Assembly: GCA_009780435.1 (NCBI GenBank)
Contig: WRAB01000023.1
Coordinates: 1 to 32,097, forward strand
DNA length: 32,097 nt
Direction of reading: 5' to 3'
Source: Oscillospiraceae bacterium
Lineage (GTDB): Bacteria > Bacillota > Clostridia > Oscillospirales > Oscillospiraceae
The notes under the pieces: generated by a model
The model's input: only the letters and a program-made list of their open reading frames with translations
What the model was told of the DNA's origin: nothing
Databases searched by the model: none
Program-made: the position numbers and the translations under genes
Shown: positions 16,739 to 24,867 of the stretch, piece after piece
Layout of the letters: each line of letters begins with the position of its first letter
Position numbering within the stretch: position 1 is the stretch's first letter

Positions 16739-17042
16739 AAAATATCTTGTCTCTGTTACGCCACCAGCCGATCAAAGGTTCGCTAACCACATTGCGTTTT
16801 TAGCTCGTGTCAGTGAACGTGCGGCGATGGGTTTGTATCAGGAATACGAAGAGGCATTCGGATTTCTTGAAGAAGCCCCGGAAAGTTGCCCATTGTATAC
16901 GACCTCAATATTAGTAGATGCAACGCTCCGATATAAGTTGTTTGGAAAACGCTATCGCATTGTGTTTGAAGTCGTTGACAATGCGGTGTGTATCTACGAC
17001 ATTCAAGATTGTCGTCAAGATACAAACAAAAATCTCATATAG
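16728..17042 (+). CDS. RelE/ParE-family toxin
   Basis: 104 aa. MEVKKYLVSVTPPADQRFANHIAFLARVS and the C-terminal LRYKLFGKRYRIVFEVVDNAVCIYDIQDCRQD follow the ParE/RelE fold pattern of N-terminal helices and a C-terminal sheet with YRIVFEV and an aromatic-rich strand. RelE-type toxins cleave ribosome-bound mRNA, while ParE-type toxins poison gyrase; sequence alone does not separate them here. The start codon lies inside the antitoxin 3' end. A terminator follows directly. Confidence 0.8.
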   Translation: MEVKKYLVSVTPPADQRFANHIAFLARVSERAAMGLYQEYEEAFGFLEEAPESCPLYTTSILVDATLRYKLFGKRYRIVFEVVDNAVCIYDIQDCRQDTNKNLI

Positions 17043-17060
17043 TTTAATATCTACTCTTAG

Positions 17061-17088
17061 CCAGACAGAACACCCTGTCTGGTTTTTT
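17061..17088 (+). terminator. Terminator of the toxin-antitoxin operon
   Basis: CCAGACAG (17061-17068) pairs with CTGTCTGG (17075-17082), followed by six T residues (17083-17088), 19 nt after the toxin stop. Confidence 0.9.
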
Positions 17089-17118
17089 ATGCTACACCTT
17101 GCGTTGCCCATTCTTTAT

Positions 17119-17157
17119 AAAAAGCAGTGGGGGCAACACGCTCGTTGCCCCCACTGC
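17119..17157 (-). terminator. Terminator of the MecA-like gene
   Basis: A perfect 14-bp stem (17124-17137 with 17144-17157) has a 6-nt loop. On the minus strand it is followed by TTTTT (17123-17119). A second, shorter hairpin, CTCCTTT/AAAGGAG, lies between it and the stop codon at 17164-17179. Confidence 0.85.
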
Positions 17158-17181
17158 AAAAGCCTCCTTTTCCAAAGGAGC

Positions 17182-17670
17182 TTATGCAAAATGCTCCCGC
17201 AACTGCGCCAGCGCTGCGGTTGGCAAAAGCGCCGCGCCCTGTTCTGTCAGGTGCGCCGCCAGATATGCCCCCTGGCCCAGCTGATTGCCAAATTCCCGCA
17301 GCACTGCCGGGGGTGTCTCCCCTTCAAAGGGATACACGGTGAGGACGTAGCCGCCGGGAACACGGCTCAAGCCGGAGGGCAGGGGATCCGGACAGAGGTG
17401 GGCCGCTTGGATCAAATCTTCAAAATCGGGAAAAAAGAAGTGGACGGGCTTTCCCGATCTGCGGCGGGCGAAGAGCAACAGGGCGTCTTTGCCGGCGTAC
17501 AGGGTGAGTTCCGCCGCCTCCCAACTGCCCAGACACTTTTCCTCGAGGGCGTGGGCCAGAATCTGTCGGGCCTCTTGGCGCCCGATTTGTTCCGGTTCAA
17601 AATTCATCTGGGTTAATTCCTGATTGGTTATGTATAGAGACAGGGCGCGTGTGCCGATGTGTTGAATCAT
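17182..17670 (-). CDS. MecA-like adaptor protein
   Basis: 162 aa from ATG at 17670 (GGGAG 8 nt upstream); an ATG directly before it at 17673 is equally possible. The N-terminal MIQHIGTRALSLYITNQELT and the C-terminal FFFPDFEDLIQAAHLC with a glycine-tyrosine strand (GGYVLTVYPFEG) resemble the two domains of MecA, which feeds substrates such as ComK to the ClpC ATPase. It is shorter than Bacillus MecA (about 218 aa), as in many Clostridia. The assignment rests on pattern recognition and needs a profile search. It is monocistronic, with its own promoter and terminator. Confidence 0.55.
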   Translation of the reverse strand: MIQHIGTRALSLYITNQELTQMNFEPEQIGRQEARQILAHALEEKCLGSWEAAELTLYAGKDALLLFARRRSGKPVHFFFPDFEDLIQAAHLCPDPLPSGLSRVPGGYVLTVYPFEGETPPAVLREFGNQLGQGAYLAAHLTEQGAALLPTAALAQLREHFA

Positions 17671-17706
17671 CATAGTTTCTCCCACTTTTCGTGTGCAATT
17701 AGGATT

Positions 17707-17735
17707 AGTATACCGCTTTTTCCTCTGTTTTTCGA
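17707..17735 (-). promoter_or_regulatory. Promoter candidate of the MecA-like gene
   Basis: On the minus strand: TCGAAA, a 17-nt spacer, TATACT, 37 nt upstream of the start. The -10 box is good and the -35 box weak. Confidence 0.5.
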
Positions 17736-17784
17736 GCCTAAAATACAGGAAATCTTCCCAAGGATTGCCAACAGAGCAGAACTC

Positions 17785-17813
17785 TTTCCACAGGCGCACA
17801 ACTATGATATAAT
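17785..17813 (+). promoter_or_regulatory. Promoter of the Nudix-WalRK operon
   Basis: TTTCCA (17785-17790), a 17-nt spacer and TATAAT (17808-17813), with a TG two bases upstream of the -10 hexamer (extended -10). It lies 33 nt upstream of the first start codon. Confidence 0.75.
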
Positions 17814-17846
17814 GTCGGCAACGATTTTCATCGCCGGAGGAAGTCC

Positions 17847-18398
17847 ATGTATATCGAAAAAGAAATCCAGCGCAATACCGTGCACCGCGGGCGGATCGTC
17901 AATGTCCGCAGTGATATCGCTGAAATCCACGGCGGGAAGCACGTGTCCCGCGAGGTGGTGGAGCACCCCGGCGGCGTGTGTGTCGTACCCATCGACCACG
18001 ACAATACCTGCTGGTGCGTCCGGCAGTTTCGCTACCCGTTTCAAACAGAACTATTAGAGTTCCCGGCAGGGAAGTTAGATCGCAGCGGCGAGGAGCCCCG
18101 CGCCTGTGCCATCCGGGAACTAAAAGAGGAGACGGGCCTGACTGCGGGGCGGCTCATTGATCTGGGGCCTATGTATCCCTCTCCCGGCTACTTGGATGAA
18201 ATTTTGCATCTCTATCTGGCCCTGGATCTGGAAAAGGGGCCGGCCAATTTAGACGAAGATGAATACCTGTCTGTAGAACAGATTCCCATTGATGCCCTGT
18301 TGGCCATGATCGCCGAAAATAATCTCCCCGACGCCAAGACCATGGTTGGCCTGTTCAAGGCCATCCAATATCTGAAACATACTGCGGAGGATATGTGA
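17847..18398 (+). CDS. Nudix hydrolase, ADP-ribose pyrophosphatase type
   Basis: 183 aa. The N-terminal strand region ends FRYPFQTELLEFPAGKLD and leads into the Nudix box with RELKEETGL (90-98). The spacing between the first Gly (75) and the first Glu (82) is one residue longer than the textbook GX5E. The GYLDEILHLYLALDL segment fits the ADP-ribose pyrophosphatase (NudF) group, which cleaves ADP-ribose to AMP and ribose 5-phosphate. GGAGG precedes the ATG. Its stop overlaps the response regulator ATG by one base, so it is the first gene of the signalling operon. Confidence 0.85.
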   Translation: MYIEKEIQRNTVHRGRIVNVRSDIAEIHGGKHVSREVVEHPGGVCVVPIDHDNTCWCVRQFRYPFQTELLEFPAGKLDRSGEEPRACAIRELKEETGLTAGRLIDLGPMYPSPGYLDEILHLYLALDLEKGPANLDEDEYLSVEQIPIDALLAMIAENNLPDAKTMVGLFKAIQYLKHTAEDM

Positions 18399-19099
18399 TG
18401 AAAAAAACAGTTCTCATTGTCGAAGATGAAAAAGCCATCCTAGATATCCTGACCCTAAACCTGACTATTGCGGGCTATGACACCATCTGCGCCCAAGACG
18501 GAAAAGAGGGGCTGGCCCTCGCCCTCTCCGAGAAGCCGGACTTGATCCTGTTGGACGTGATGCTCCCTTACTTAGACGGGTTTTCCCTCTGTAAGCAATT
18601 TCGCGCCCAGGACAAGCTGACACCGATTATCATGCTCACCGCCAGGGAAGAGGAGCGGGATATGGTCTTCGGCTTAGAACTGGGCGCCGACGACTATATG
18701 ACGAAACCCTTCTCCGTCCGGGAGCTCCTGGCCAGAGTCCAGACCAATATCCGCCGGGGGGATACCGCGCCGGAGGGGGCGCCCAGTCGGAACCGCGTGG
18801 ACCTGGGACGATTTACGCTGGATCAGGAGCGGAGTCAGATTTATAAAGACGATCAACCCGTGGATTTGACCCAGCGGGAGTACGATCTGTTCCGCTGTCT
18901 CACCGCCCAGCCGGGCCGGGTTGTCAGCCGAGAGGCGCTGATGCAAGAGGTCTGGCGCTACGACTATTTCGGCGATGTCCGCGCTGTAGACGTGGCGGTC
19001 TGCCGGCTCCGGGAAAAGATTGAAGACGACGCGGCCCACCCGGAATACATCATCACCAAACGTGGCGCGGGGTATTATTTTAATACTGACCTGGAATAA
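18398..19099 (+). CDS. OmpR/PhoB-family response regulator (WalR-like)
   Basis: 233 aa. The receiver domain begins MKKTVLIVEDEKAILDIL, has the phosphoacceptor Asp53 in LILLDVMLPYLDG, and Thr/Lys in IMLTAREEE and DDYMTKPFSVREL. The winged-helix DNA-binding domain has LTQREYDLFRCL and VRAVDVAVCRLREKIED. ATG at 18398 has GGAGG 7 nt upstream and overlaps the Nudix stop codon. Its position before a sensor kinase and YycH/YycI-like genes suggests the essential WalR, which regulates cell-wall hydrolase genes. That identity comes from context; PhoB-like regulators look alike. Confidence 0.85.
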   Translation: MKKTVLIVEDEKAILDILTLNLTIAGYDTICAQDGKEGLALALSEKPDLILLDVMLPYLDGFSLCKQFRAQDKLTPIIMLTAREEERDMVFGLELGADDYMTKPFSVRELLARVQTNIRRGDTAPEGAPSRNRVDLGRFTLDQERSQIYKDDQPVDLTQREYDLFRCLTAQPGRVVSREALMQEVWRYDYFGDVRAVDVAVCRLREKIEDDAAHPEYIITKRGAGYYFNTDLE

Positions 19100-19157
19100 A
19101 AATCGCTGCGTTCGATCCGGGATTTTGTAGTAGTATCAGTCGGGAGGGCAATTGCCC

Positions 19158-20615
19158 ATGAAACGAAACCTCCATACGAAACTCAGCCTCATTATGGTGC
19201 TGACGATTTTGCTCTTGATTATCGTCATCAGCGCCTTTCTCATCCGCGGCGTGGAGACGTTCTACATTGAGGAGTTTTACACCCAGATGCAGGCTTTTTT
19301 CGGCGACCCGGAGATATCCAGGGAGCTCCACTCCGCCCGGCGCACTGATGTCCGGACGGATTACGCCCTGTTGGGGGAACTCCTCAGCGTCTATTCCGGG
19401 CGGCTGGGGATCGTATATGGAATCCGCCACTATTATGTCTTAGATGGGGAGACAGGTGCCTTTCTCGTCGGCTCCGAGACGCCGGAGGGGGGCGCTTTTC
19501 GCGTTACGCCCAACGTGCTCACCGCCCTGGGGGGTGCCCCCGGTAACAGCTACAGCCGACGGCTTGATTACATGGACGTGGCGCTCCCCGTTACCACCGC
19601 TGACGGCAACACCTATATCATCCAGATTCTCGACACCAAGCAGACGGCCTCGGATTTGAGTAGCAATCTGCTCGCCATTATCCTGCGGACCGCTGTCATC
19701 GGACTTGTCCTCTCCGTTTTTTTGAGCCTCGTCTTGAGCAAGACCATCGTAATCCCCATTCAGAACCTGACCCGGGCCGCCGAACGGGTGGCGGCTGGGG
19801 ACTTTTCCCGTCACCTGGGCACCCCCGCCCAGGATGAGATCGGGGATCTGGCCCAGACCTTTGACAACATGGCCGGTCAGCTAAAAGAGACGGTGGCCCA
19901 GCTGGAGCAGGCGGCCACCTTGCAAAAGGAGTTTGTGGCCAATGTCTCTCACGAGTTGCGCACCCCTTTGACCAGTATCCGCAGTTATGCCGAGACCCTC
20001 TTAGTCGGCGGCTCCAAACTGCCGGAACCCACCCACCAGGAGCTGCTCCAGGTGGTTGTGGGGGAGAGCGACCGCATGACTCGAATCGTCCAAGACTTGC
20101 TCACGTTGTCCCGGTTGGACGGCCAGCGGCAATCTCTATCCATTGAATCCTTCTCCTTCCGGACCGCCGTGGAGAGCGCTGTCCGGGCCGTCGCCCTGAC
20201 TGCCAAGGAGAAGAATGTGGCCTTAGACTTGGCCTTTCCCTCTGACCTGCCCCGGATGACGGGCTACCGACCCGGTGTGGAGCAGATTGTACTAAACATT
20301 GTCGCCAACGCCGTCAAATATACACAGGCCGGCGGGCGCGTGACCCTCACCGCGTACACGGATGACACCCGTGCCATCCTGGAGGTTCGGGACACCGGCA
20401 TCGGCATCCCGGCGGAGGATTTGCCTCGGATATTTGATCGATTCTATCGGGTGGAGAAGGGCCGGAGCCGTGAGATGGGCGGTACTGGGTTGGGGCTCGC
20501 CATCGCCAGAGAGATGGCCCGACAGGTCGGCGGGGATATCACCATAGACAGTGTCCTTGGCCATGGCACCACCGTGACCATCACCCTGCCCTTGGAGGAT
20601 ATCTATGCGACTTAA
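19158..20615 (+). CDS. Sensor histidine kinase (WalK-like)
   Basis: 485 aa. A membrane helix at about 9-29, an extracellular sensor domain of about 140 residues, a second helix at about 170-194, then HAMP (VIPIQNLTRAAERVAAGDFS), HisKA with the phospho-accepting His265 in SHELRTPLTSIRSYAE, and HATPase_c with NIVANAVKYT, DTGIGIP and GTGLGLAIAREMA. No cytoplasmic PAS domain is evident between HAMP and HisKA, unlike Bacillus WalK. ATG at 19158 has GGGAGG 10 nt upstream. The 3' end overlaps the next gene by 11 nt. Confidence 0.88.
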   Translation: MKRNLHTKLSLIMVLTILLLIIVISAFLIRGVETFYIEEFYTQMQAFFGDPEISRELHSARRTDVRTDYALLGELLSVYSGRLGIVYGIRHYYVLDGETGAFLVGSETPEGGAFRVTPNVLTALGGAPGNSYSRRLDYMDVALPVTTADGNTYIIQILDTKQTASDLSSNLLAIILRTAVIGLVLSVFLSLVLSKTIVIPIQNLTRAAERVAAGDFSRHLGTPAQDEIGDLAQTFDNMAGQLKETVAQLEQAATLQKEFVANVSHELRTPLTSIRSYAETLLVGGSKLPEPTHQELLQVVVGESDRMTRIVQDLLTLSRLDGQRQSLSIESFSFRTAVESAVRAVALTAKEKNVALDLAFPSDLPRMTGYRPGVEQIVLNIVANAVKYTQAGGRVTLTAYTDDTRAILEVRDTGIGIPAEDLPRIFDRFYRVEKGRSREMGGTGLGLAIAREMARQVGGDITIDSVLGHGTTVTITLPLEDIYAT

Positions 20616-21918
20616 GGAGCGGATCAAAACGATTCTGATTGTCCTCCTCTCCATCAGTGCTGTGGCGCTGGGGATTGGCACGGGCCTGTTTGACGGCGCC
20701 ATCCGCTCTGTGGGCCTCTATGTCACCATCGAGGAAATGTTCCTGCCGGAGTCTGCGCCCCAGCGCGCCATCGCCCCGGCGGCTTGGCCGACGGCGGCCC
20801 TGGCGACCCTGGGGCCGGATACCGCCTACGGCCACCGGTGGGACAGGCAGGAGGAATCGGTTGGTGTGCGAACTCTCTATGGCCTGTTCTCCGGCATTTT
20901 GGGGGAGGCCTTCGGCTCCTCCGGCCCGCCGACTGCAGTTTCCCGCTCGGACTGGGAAACCGCCCTGTCCAATCTGGGCGTGTTCTTCCGCTATGACCTG
21001 GAGATTCCGGGGGATGTTCTGGCCAGATGGTTTGGCACGGAACCGGGCGGCGTTGTCGCCCCTGTGCAGATGCTCTATCTCGCCCCGGGGCCGGATCGGG
21101 TGGAGCTGTACTTCATGGGCGAAGACAATCGGCCCTACCGGGCCGCCACTGCGGTGAGATCGGAAGACGTTTTGGAAGTCCTCCACAATCTGACCCCCAA
21201 CGGAGTGGGATTTGGCTTCCAATCGGCAGCCGATCAGGCTCTTGACCCAGACACGATCCTTCTGCCCAACTACGGCCAAATCCCAACCATTCTAGAACAC
21301 AGTGCCATGGGCAGTGTCTACGGAAACTTAGACGAGATACTGGCACGGCTTCATATCAACGCCGCCCTGGCCCGCTCGATGGATGAGGGCGGTACCCGGA
21401 TTTTCGTGGAGGAGGGTGCCACCCTGCGGATATCTGAAGACGGCGTGATCCACTATCAATACCAAGGCGAGTCCCCACGGATCGCCACAGGCGAAATGGT
21501 TCCCGACCTGTGGGAGGCCATTGAGGCCGCGCGACAGATCACGGAGAGTTTAACCCTGGTCTCCGGTGCGGCGGACATCTACCTGACGGGGTTTGACTAC
21601 TCGGACGATTTGTTTATCATCCGGTTCGGCTACTACATCGGCGGCCTGCCGATCTGGACGGATTCCCCCGCGGCCCAGGTGACCTTCACAGGGCGCTATG
21701 TGACGGATGTCCTCTTTTTGGCCAGGGCCTACTACCGGACAGGGCAGTTTTCCGCTGTTCTCCCGGAGCTTCAGGCCACCGCCGCCGCCGGTGACGCCCC
21801 GCTCCGCTTAGCATTTGCCCCTGTGGACGCGGCAGGCGGCGATTCGGAGCGAGCTGGTACAGAACTTCGGGTCAGATGGATATTAGGCCCTGTCAGAGAG
21901 GGGGAGTTGCATGGATAA
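20605..21918 (+). CDS. YycH-like regulator of the sensor kinase
   Basis: 437 aa. A single N-terminal membrane helix (about 8-28) precedes a large extracytoplasmic domain with little recognisable sequence. The size, single-pass topology and position directly after a WalRK-type pair, followed by a second single-pass protein, match YycH (WalH), which with YycI binds and modulates the kinase in the membrane. The assignment is mainly by context and topology. The ATG overlaps the kinase 3' end by 11 nt and its own 3' end overlaps the next gene by 8 nt. Confidence 0.65.
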   Translation: MRLKERIKTILIVLLSISAVALGIGTGLFDGAIRSVGLYVTIEEMFLPESAPQRAIAPAAWPTAALATLGPDTAYGHRWDRQEESVGVRTLYGLFSGILGEAFGSSGPPTAVSRSDWETALSNLGVFFRYDLEIPGDVLARWFGTEPGGVVAPVQMLYLAPGPDRVELYFMGEDNRPYRAATAVRSEDVLEVLHNLTPNGVGFGFQSAADQALDPDTILLPNYGQIPTILEHSAMGSVYGNLDEILARLHINAALARSMDEGGTRIFVEEGATLRISEDGVIHYQYQGESPRIATGEMVPDLWEAIEAARQITESLTLVSGAADIYLTGFDYSDDLFIIRFGYYIGGLPIWTDSPAAQVTFTGRYVTDVLFLARAYYRTGQFSAVLPELQATAAAGDAPLRLAFAPVDAAGGDSERAGTELRVRWILGPVREGELHG

Positions 21919-22675
21919 AAGCAGAGTAAAGACCTTCATCCTGTTCTTGCTCTTGGCGGCGAATCTGGCTTTTCTCGGCATTCTCCTCACGGATCGGGTC
22001 CACACGGTTCGGATCGACCAGGGCGCTAAGGTCGCGCTGGTCCAGGTTCTCGAAAACATGGGGTTCTCCATGGACGTCGCCGCCATTCCCGACACGCGGG
22101 ATCAGGCATTTTATCGCCTGATCCGCGATATTGCGGCAGAAGTCCGGGTGGCAGACAGCGTCCTGGGCAACGCCGCCCGGACAGAGGCTGGCGGCGGCAT
22201 CTACCACTACACGTCTTCACAGGGCTACGCCCAATTTCGTGCCGGGAGCTTTCGATTCCAGCTCAACACCCCGGCGGATGCCCAAACCATGTTTGATTAC
22301 TTGCAACTCACTGCGCGAGAACCTATCTGGGCGGCCGACGTACTGGTCTATCCTTTGACAATTGAAGATATGCTGGTTTTCAACGGCCAAGTCGTCTTTT
22401 ACTATCCAGATGGTCAGCTACGGGAGATCTCCGGCCCGGCCCTGTGGGGTACCCGCCGCCGCTACGCCTCCGGCCCGCTACAAGATGTGACCACCGCCCT
22501 GATCCAACTGGCGGATCACCTGCGGGAACGGGGAACTGTCTCCCGGTTTGAATACATGGAAATGGGCTATTATCTCGCAGAGGGCATAGGCTATCTGGAA
22601 CTCCGCCCCGTCTGGATCGTAACCACCGATGGAGGGGCGTTCTCCATTGATCGGCAGAGTGGAGTTGTGCGGTAG
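21911..22675 (+). CDS. YycI-like regulator of the sensor kinase
   Basis: 254 aa. A short cytoplasmic start MDKSRVKTFILFLLLAANLAF leads into one membrane helix (about 7-26) and an extracytoplasmic domain ending in a strand-rich segment (YLELRPVWIVTTDGGAFSID) like that of YycI/YycH (DUF-type regulatory domain). In Bacillus, WalI acts with WalH on WalK. It is the last gene of the Nudix-WalRK operon; smpB starts from its own promoter downstream. Confidence 0.65.
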   Translation: MDKSRVKTFILFLLLAANLAFLGILLTDRVHTVRIDQGAKVALVQVLENMGFSMDVAAIPDTRDQAFYRLIRDIAAEVRVADSVLGNAARTEAGGGIYHYTSSQGYAQFRAGSFRFQLNTPADAQTMFDYLQLTAREPIWAADVLVYPLTIEDMLVFNGQVVFYYPDGQLREISGPALWGTRRRYASGPLQDVTTALIQLADHLRERGTVSRFEYMEMGYYLAEGIGYLELRPVWIVTTDGGAFSIDRQSGVVR

Positions 22676-22686
22676 GGGAAACCCTT

Positions 22687-22715
22687 TGCCCCACAACTGA
22701 ATCTGTGCTATACTA
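22687..22715 (+). promoter_or_regulatory. Promoter of smpB
   Basis: TTGCCC (22687-22692), a 17-nt spacer and TATACT (22710-22715), 36 nt upstream of the chosen smpB start. Confidence 0.75.
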
Positions 22716-22750
22716 ATGCGGCATACCACCGCAAAAAGGAGGTGTCCCTC

Positions 22751-23218
22751 GTGCCGAAATCCACCGGCGAAAAACTGATCGCATCCAATCGTAAGGCCTT
22801 CCACGACTATTTCGTGGAGGAGCGCTTTGAGGCGGGTATCCAACTCCACGGCACCGAGGTGAAATCTCTCCGCCAGGGGGCGGTCAACCTGAAGGAATCT
22901 TTCTGCCACATCAAAAACGGGGAGATTTTTGTCCAGGGGATGCACATCTCTCCCTACGAAAAGGGCAATATCTTCAACCGGGATCCCCTGCGTCCGAAAA
23001 AGCTCCTCATGCACAAGCGGGAGATCGCAAGGCTCACCGGTAGTATCCAGCGGGAGGGCTATGCCCTGATCCCCCTCCGCCTGTATTTTCGCGGCGCGTT
23101 GGTCAAAGTGGAGTTGGGGCTCTGTAAGGGAAAAAAACTCCACGATAAAAGAGACAGTCAGGCCCAAAAAGACGCCCAGCGGGAAATGGATCGCAACATG
23201 AGAGAACGCAACAAATAG
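22751..23218 (+). CDS. smpB: SsrA-binding protein SmpB
   Basis: 155 aa. It begins [20 protein letters not shown], followed by [27 protein letters not shown], the oligonucleotide-binding fold that grips tmRNA, and ends in the basic tail [20 protein letters not shown] that enters the empty ribosomal A site. It is required for trans-translation rescue of stalled ribosomes. GTG at 22751 is chosen because AAGGAGG lies 8 nt upstream; an upstream in-frame GTG at 22742 overlaps that site. ssrA itself is 765 nt further downstream. Confidence 0.95.
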   Translation: MPKSTGEKLIASNRKAFHDYFVEERFEAGIQLHGTEVKSLRQGAVNLKESFCHIKNGEIFVQGMHISPYEKGNIFNRDPLRPKKLLMHKREIARLTGSIQREGYALIPLRLYFRGALVKVELGLCKGKKLHDKRDSQAQKDAQREMDRNMRERNK

Positions 23219-23255
23219 AGGGGCATTGAAACGCCCGGAAAAGGACGGAACACAC

Positions 23256-23774
23256 ATGAATTATCCAATCGTCACCATGGAACTGGAAGACGGCGGAATC
23301 ATCACCGCCGAGCTCTACCCGGACGTAGCGCCCAACACGGTCAACAACTTTATCGCCCTGATCCAAGACGGTTTCTACGACGGCCTGATCTTCCACCGGG
23401 TTATCCCAGGCTTTATGATCCAGGGCGGCTGTCCGCTGGGCGAGGGGTACGGCAACCCCGGCTATTCCATCCGAGGCGAGTTTGACGCCGCCGGATTCGA
23501 CAACGATTTAGAGCACGACGCAGGCGTCCTCTCTATGGCCAGAAGCCAGCACCCGGACTCTGCCGGCAGCCAGTTCTTTATTATGCACGAGGCCTCCCCC
23601 CACTTAGACGGCCAATACGCCGCTTTCGGCAAAGTGATCGAAGGGCAAGAACTCGTAGACAAAATCGCCAACACCCCCAGCACCCGCGCCGATAAACCCA
23701 TTACGCCCCAAGTGATCAAGCGGATGACGGTGGACACAAAAGGCGTAGCGTATCCGGAGCCGGAAAAACTTTAA
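23256..23774 (+). CDS. Cyclophilin-type peptidyl-prolyl cis-trans isomerase
   Basis: 172 aa. It begins MNYPIVTMELEDGGIITAEL and contains the core FHRVIPGFMIQGGCPLGEGYGNPGYSI, SMARSQHPDSAGSQFFIM and LDGQYAAFGKVIEGQELVDKI of cyclophilins; Arg in FHRV and Gln in FMIQGG are active-site residues. No signal peptide is seen, so it is probably cytosolic. It lies 37 nt after smpB, likely co-transcribed. The ATG at 23256 is preferred over an upstream in-frame ATG at 23226 because of AAAGGA placement and family alignment. Confidence 0.93.
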   Translation: MNYPIVTMELEDGGIITAELYPDVAPNTVNNFIALIQDGFYDGLIFHRVIPGFMIQGGCPLGEGYGNPGYSIRGEFDAAGFDNDLEHDAGVLSMARSQHPDSAGSQFFIMHEASPHLDGQYAAFGKVIEGQELVDKIANTPSTRADKPITPQVIKRMTVDTKGVAYPEPEKL

Positions 23775-23792
23775 ACCGGTGCGCTTTTCCAT

Positions 23793-23821
23793 TTTACAAA
23801 ACGTATAAAATATGCTACAAT
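23793..23821 (+). promoter_or_regulatory. Promoter candidate of ssrA
   Basis: TTTACA (23793-23798), a 17-nt spacer and TACAAT (23816-23821). It would give a precursor with a leader of about 155 nt before the mature tmRNA 5' end, which RNase P would remove. Confidence 0.65.
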
Positions 23822-23892
23822 AGAACAAACTCAACCCAAAGACCTATCCCCAACCCCTCCGGCCCTTGCCTTTCAACCCCGCCGGAGGCCAG

Positions 23893-23979
23893 GGGGATCC
23901 CCAAAGGGGGACTGGTCCCCCTTTGGAGGCGCATCGTGAGCGAAGCGAACCCACGTTTTCCGCAGAAAACGTATGCGCC
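23893..23979 (+). repeat. Nested palindromes in the ssrA leader
   Basis: GGGGATCCCC (23893-23902); a 12-bp perfect stem with a 2-nt loop (23901-23912 with 23915-23926); and GGCGCAT/ATGCGCC (23928-23934 with 23973-23979) enclosing ACGTTTTC/GAAAACGT (23953-23960 with 23965-23972). There is no T-run. They could be a processed leader, a weak terminator after the cyclophilin gene, or palindromic mini-repeats. Confidence 0.5.
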
Positions 23980-23983
23980 ATAT

Positions 23984-24333
23984 GGGGATGTACTGGTTTC
24001 GACGGGGGTGCGGAGTCGAGCGTAGCGGGCGGATGCGCCTACCATCCTAAAAATGGGCCTCTTTATAAATTAAAGAACAATAATAACAATCAACTGGTAG
24101 CCGCTTAAGGCTGCCCATCCAAGCCGGAGGGACCACGGGCCGGTTCTGGGTGTAACTTTTAGTGGTGACCGTGCGTGCGGTAAGCTTTGCCCGCACCATG
24201 AACAATGAAGCTACCAACCCCGGCAGCATGACGGCTTGCGGCCGGGTAAGGGAATGTAAATAACCGTCTGCGCCCGGAGAATCTCTCCACAAAACGCTTC
24301 CGGACGGGGGTTCAACTCCCCCCATCTCCACCA
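23984..24333 (+). ncRNA. ssrA: Transfer-messenger RNA (tmRNA)
   Basis: 350 nt. The 5' end GGGGATG (23984-23990) pairs with CATCTCC (24323-24329) to form the acceptor stem, followed by encoded ACCA. The T arm (GGGGG, TTCAACT loop, CCCCC) is intact. After the first pseudoknot (GGATG/CATCC stem, TAAAAA linker) comes a short reading frame ending in codons for NNNNNQLVAA and TAA, with the stop in the loop of a GGTAGCC/GGCTGCC hairpin as expected. The tag is therefore probably A(K)NNNNNQLVAA; the exact resume codon is inferred. It adds this degradation tag to proteins from stalled ribosomes together with SmpB. Confidence 0.96.
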
Positions 24334-24373
24334 TCCCCTTGAGACAGAACTTGAGTCTCAAGGGGACTTTTTT
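24334..24373 (+). terminator. Terminator of ssrA
   Basis: A perfect 12-bp stem (24334-24345 with 24355-24366) is followed by C and six T residues (24368-24373). It begins at the base directly after the encoded CCA. Confidence 0.95.
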
Positions 24374-24408
24374 GTGTTGAAATGCCTAGACTTTTCGCTT
24401 TCTAGGTT

Positions 24409-24427
24409 CTGTATCACCACCTCGACC
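24409..24427 (+). repeat. Short direct repeat, left copy
   Basis: CTGTATCACCAC followed by two variable bases and CGACC. A second copy is at 24868-24886; the two flank the zinc-ribbon gene. A small hairpin, CCTAGA/TCTAGG (24385-24406), lies directly before the left copy. Confidence 0.45.
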
Positions 24428-24445
24428 GGATTACTCCGCTTGATA

Positions 24446-24474
24446 TTGTGTACTTTGCTCGTTTGTGATAAAAT
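24446..24474 (+). promoter_or_regulatory. Promoter candidate of the zinc-ribbon gene
   Basis: TTGTGT (24446-24451), a 17-nt spacer and TAAAAT (24469-24474), 75 nt upstream of the start codon. Confidence 0.5.
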
Positions 24475-24548
24475 TTCCTTGTCCAAAATTATATGTAAAA
24501 AAAGTTCAATGAGCAAGTCCGCAGAAGAGTGAGAAAGGGAAACACAAA

Positions 24549-24746
24549 ATGAAACAGATGAGGTGTCTGAACTGTAACTTCCGTCTATATGACATTGTGC
24601 GTTGCCCTAGTGACGGAGAGCTACAAATTAAATGCCAACGCTGTAAGCACCTAATACAAGTTTCATTTTTTCCTGAGAGTATGGTGGCGCAAACAAGTTG
24701 CGAACTAACCAAAAATTTAGATAGAAGTCGAACCGATACGGAGTAG
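24549..24746 (+). CDS. Small zinc-ribbon protein, Com-like
   Basis: 65 aa. Two CxxC pairs, RCLNCNF (Cys 6 and 9) and IKCQRCKH (about 29-32), are separated by a short strand with the pattern DGELQIKC. This is the layout of the phage Mu Com-type zinc finger and of small rubredoxin-like zinc ribbons. Mu Com binds mRNA to activate translation; the role here is unknown. The ATG has a GAAAGGG site upstream, its own promoter candidate and a hairpin downstream. It is the first gene of the AT-richer region after ssrA. Confidence 0.55.
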   Translation: MKQMRCLNCNFRLYDIVRCPSDGELQIKCQRCKHLIQVSFFPESMVAQTSCELTKNLDRSRTDTE

Positions 24747-24763
24747 CGGCAAAAGTTGTATAA

Positions 24764-24799
24764 CATCTCCCTCACCCCCGTAAGGCGCAGAGGGAGATG
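24764..24799 (+). terminator. Terminator-like hairpin after the zinc-ribbon gene
   Basis: CATCTCCCTC (24764-24773) pairs perfectly with GAGGGAGATG (24790-24799), followed by AGTTTTG. The T-run is short. Confidence 0.6.
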
Positions 24800-24867
24800 A
24801 GTTTTGATGTAATTCAACTTATCGACTGCGCTTAAGGCATTGATATTACTGGATTTCTAAAAAAGTC

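Noticed and set aside
24047-24361. A minus-strand open frame of 104 codons over the tmRNA
   Set aside because: Antisense to ssrA, a well-known source of false proteins, with no ribosome binding site.
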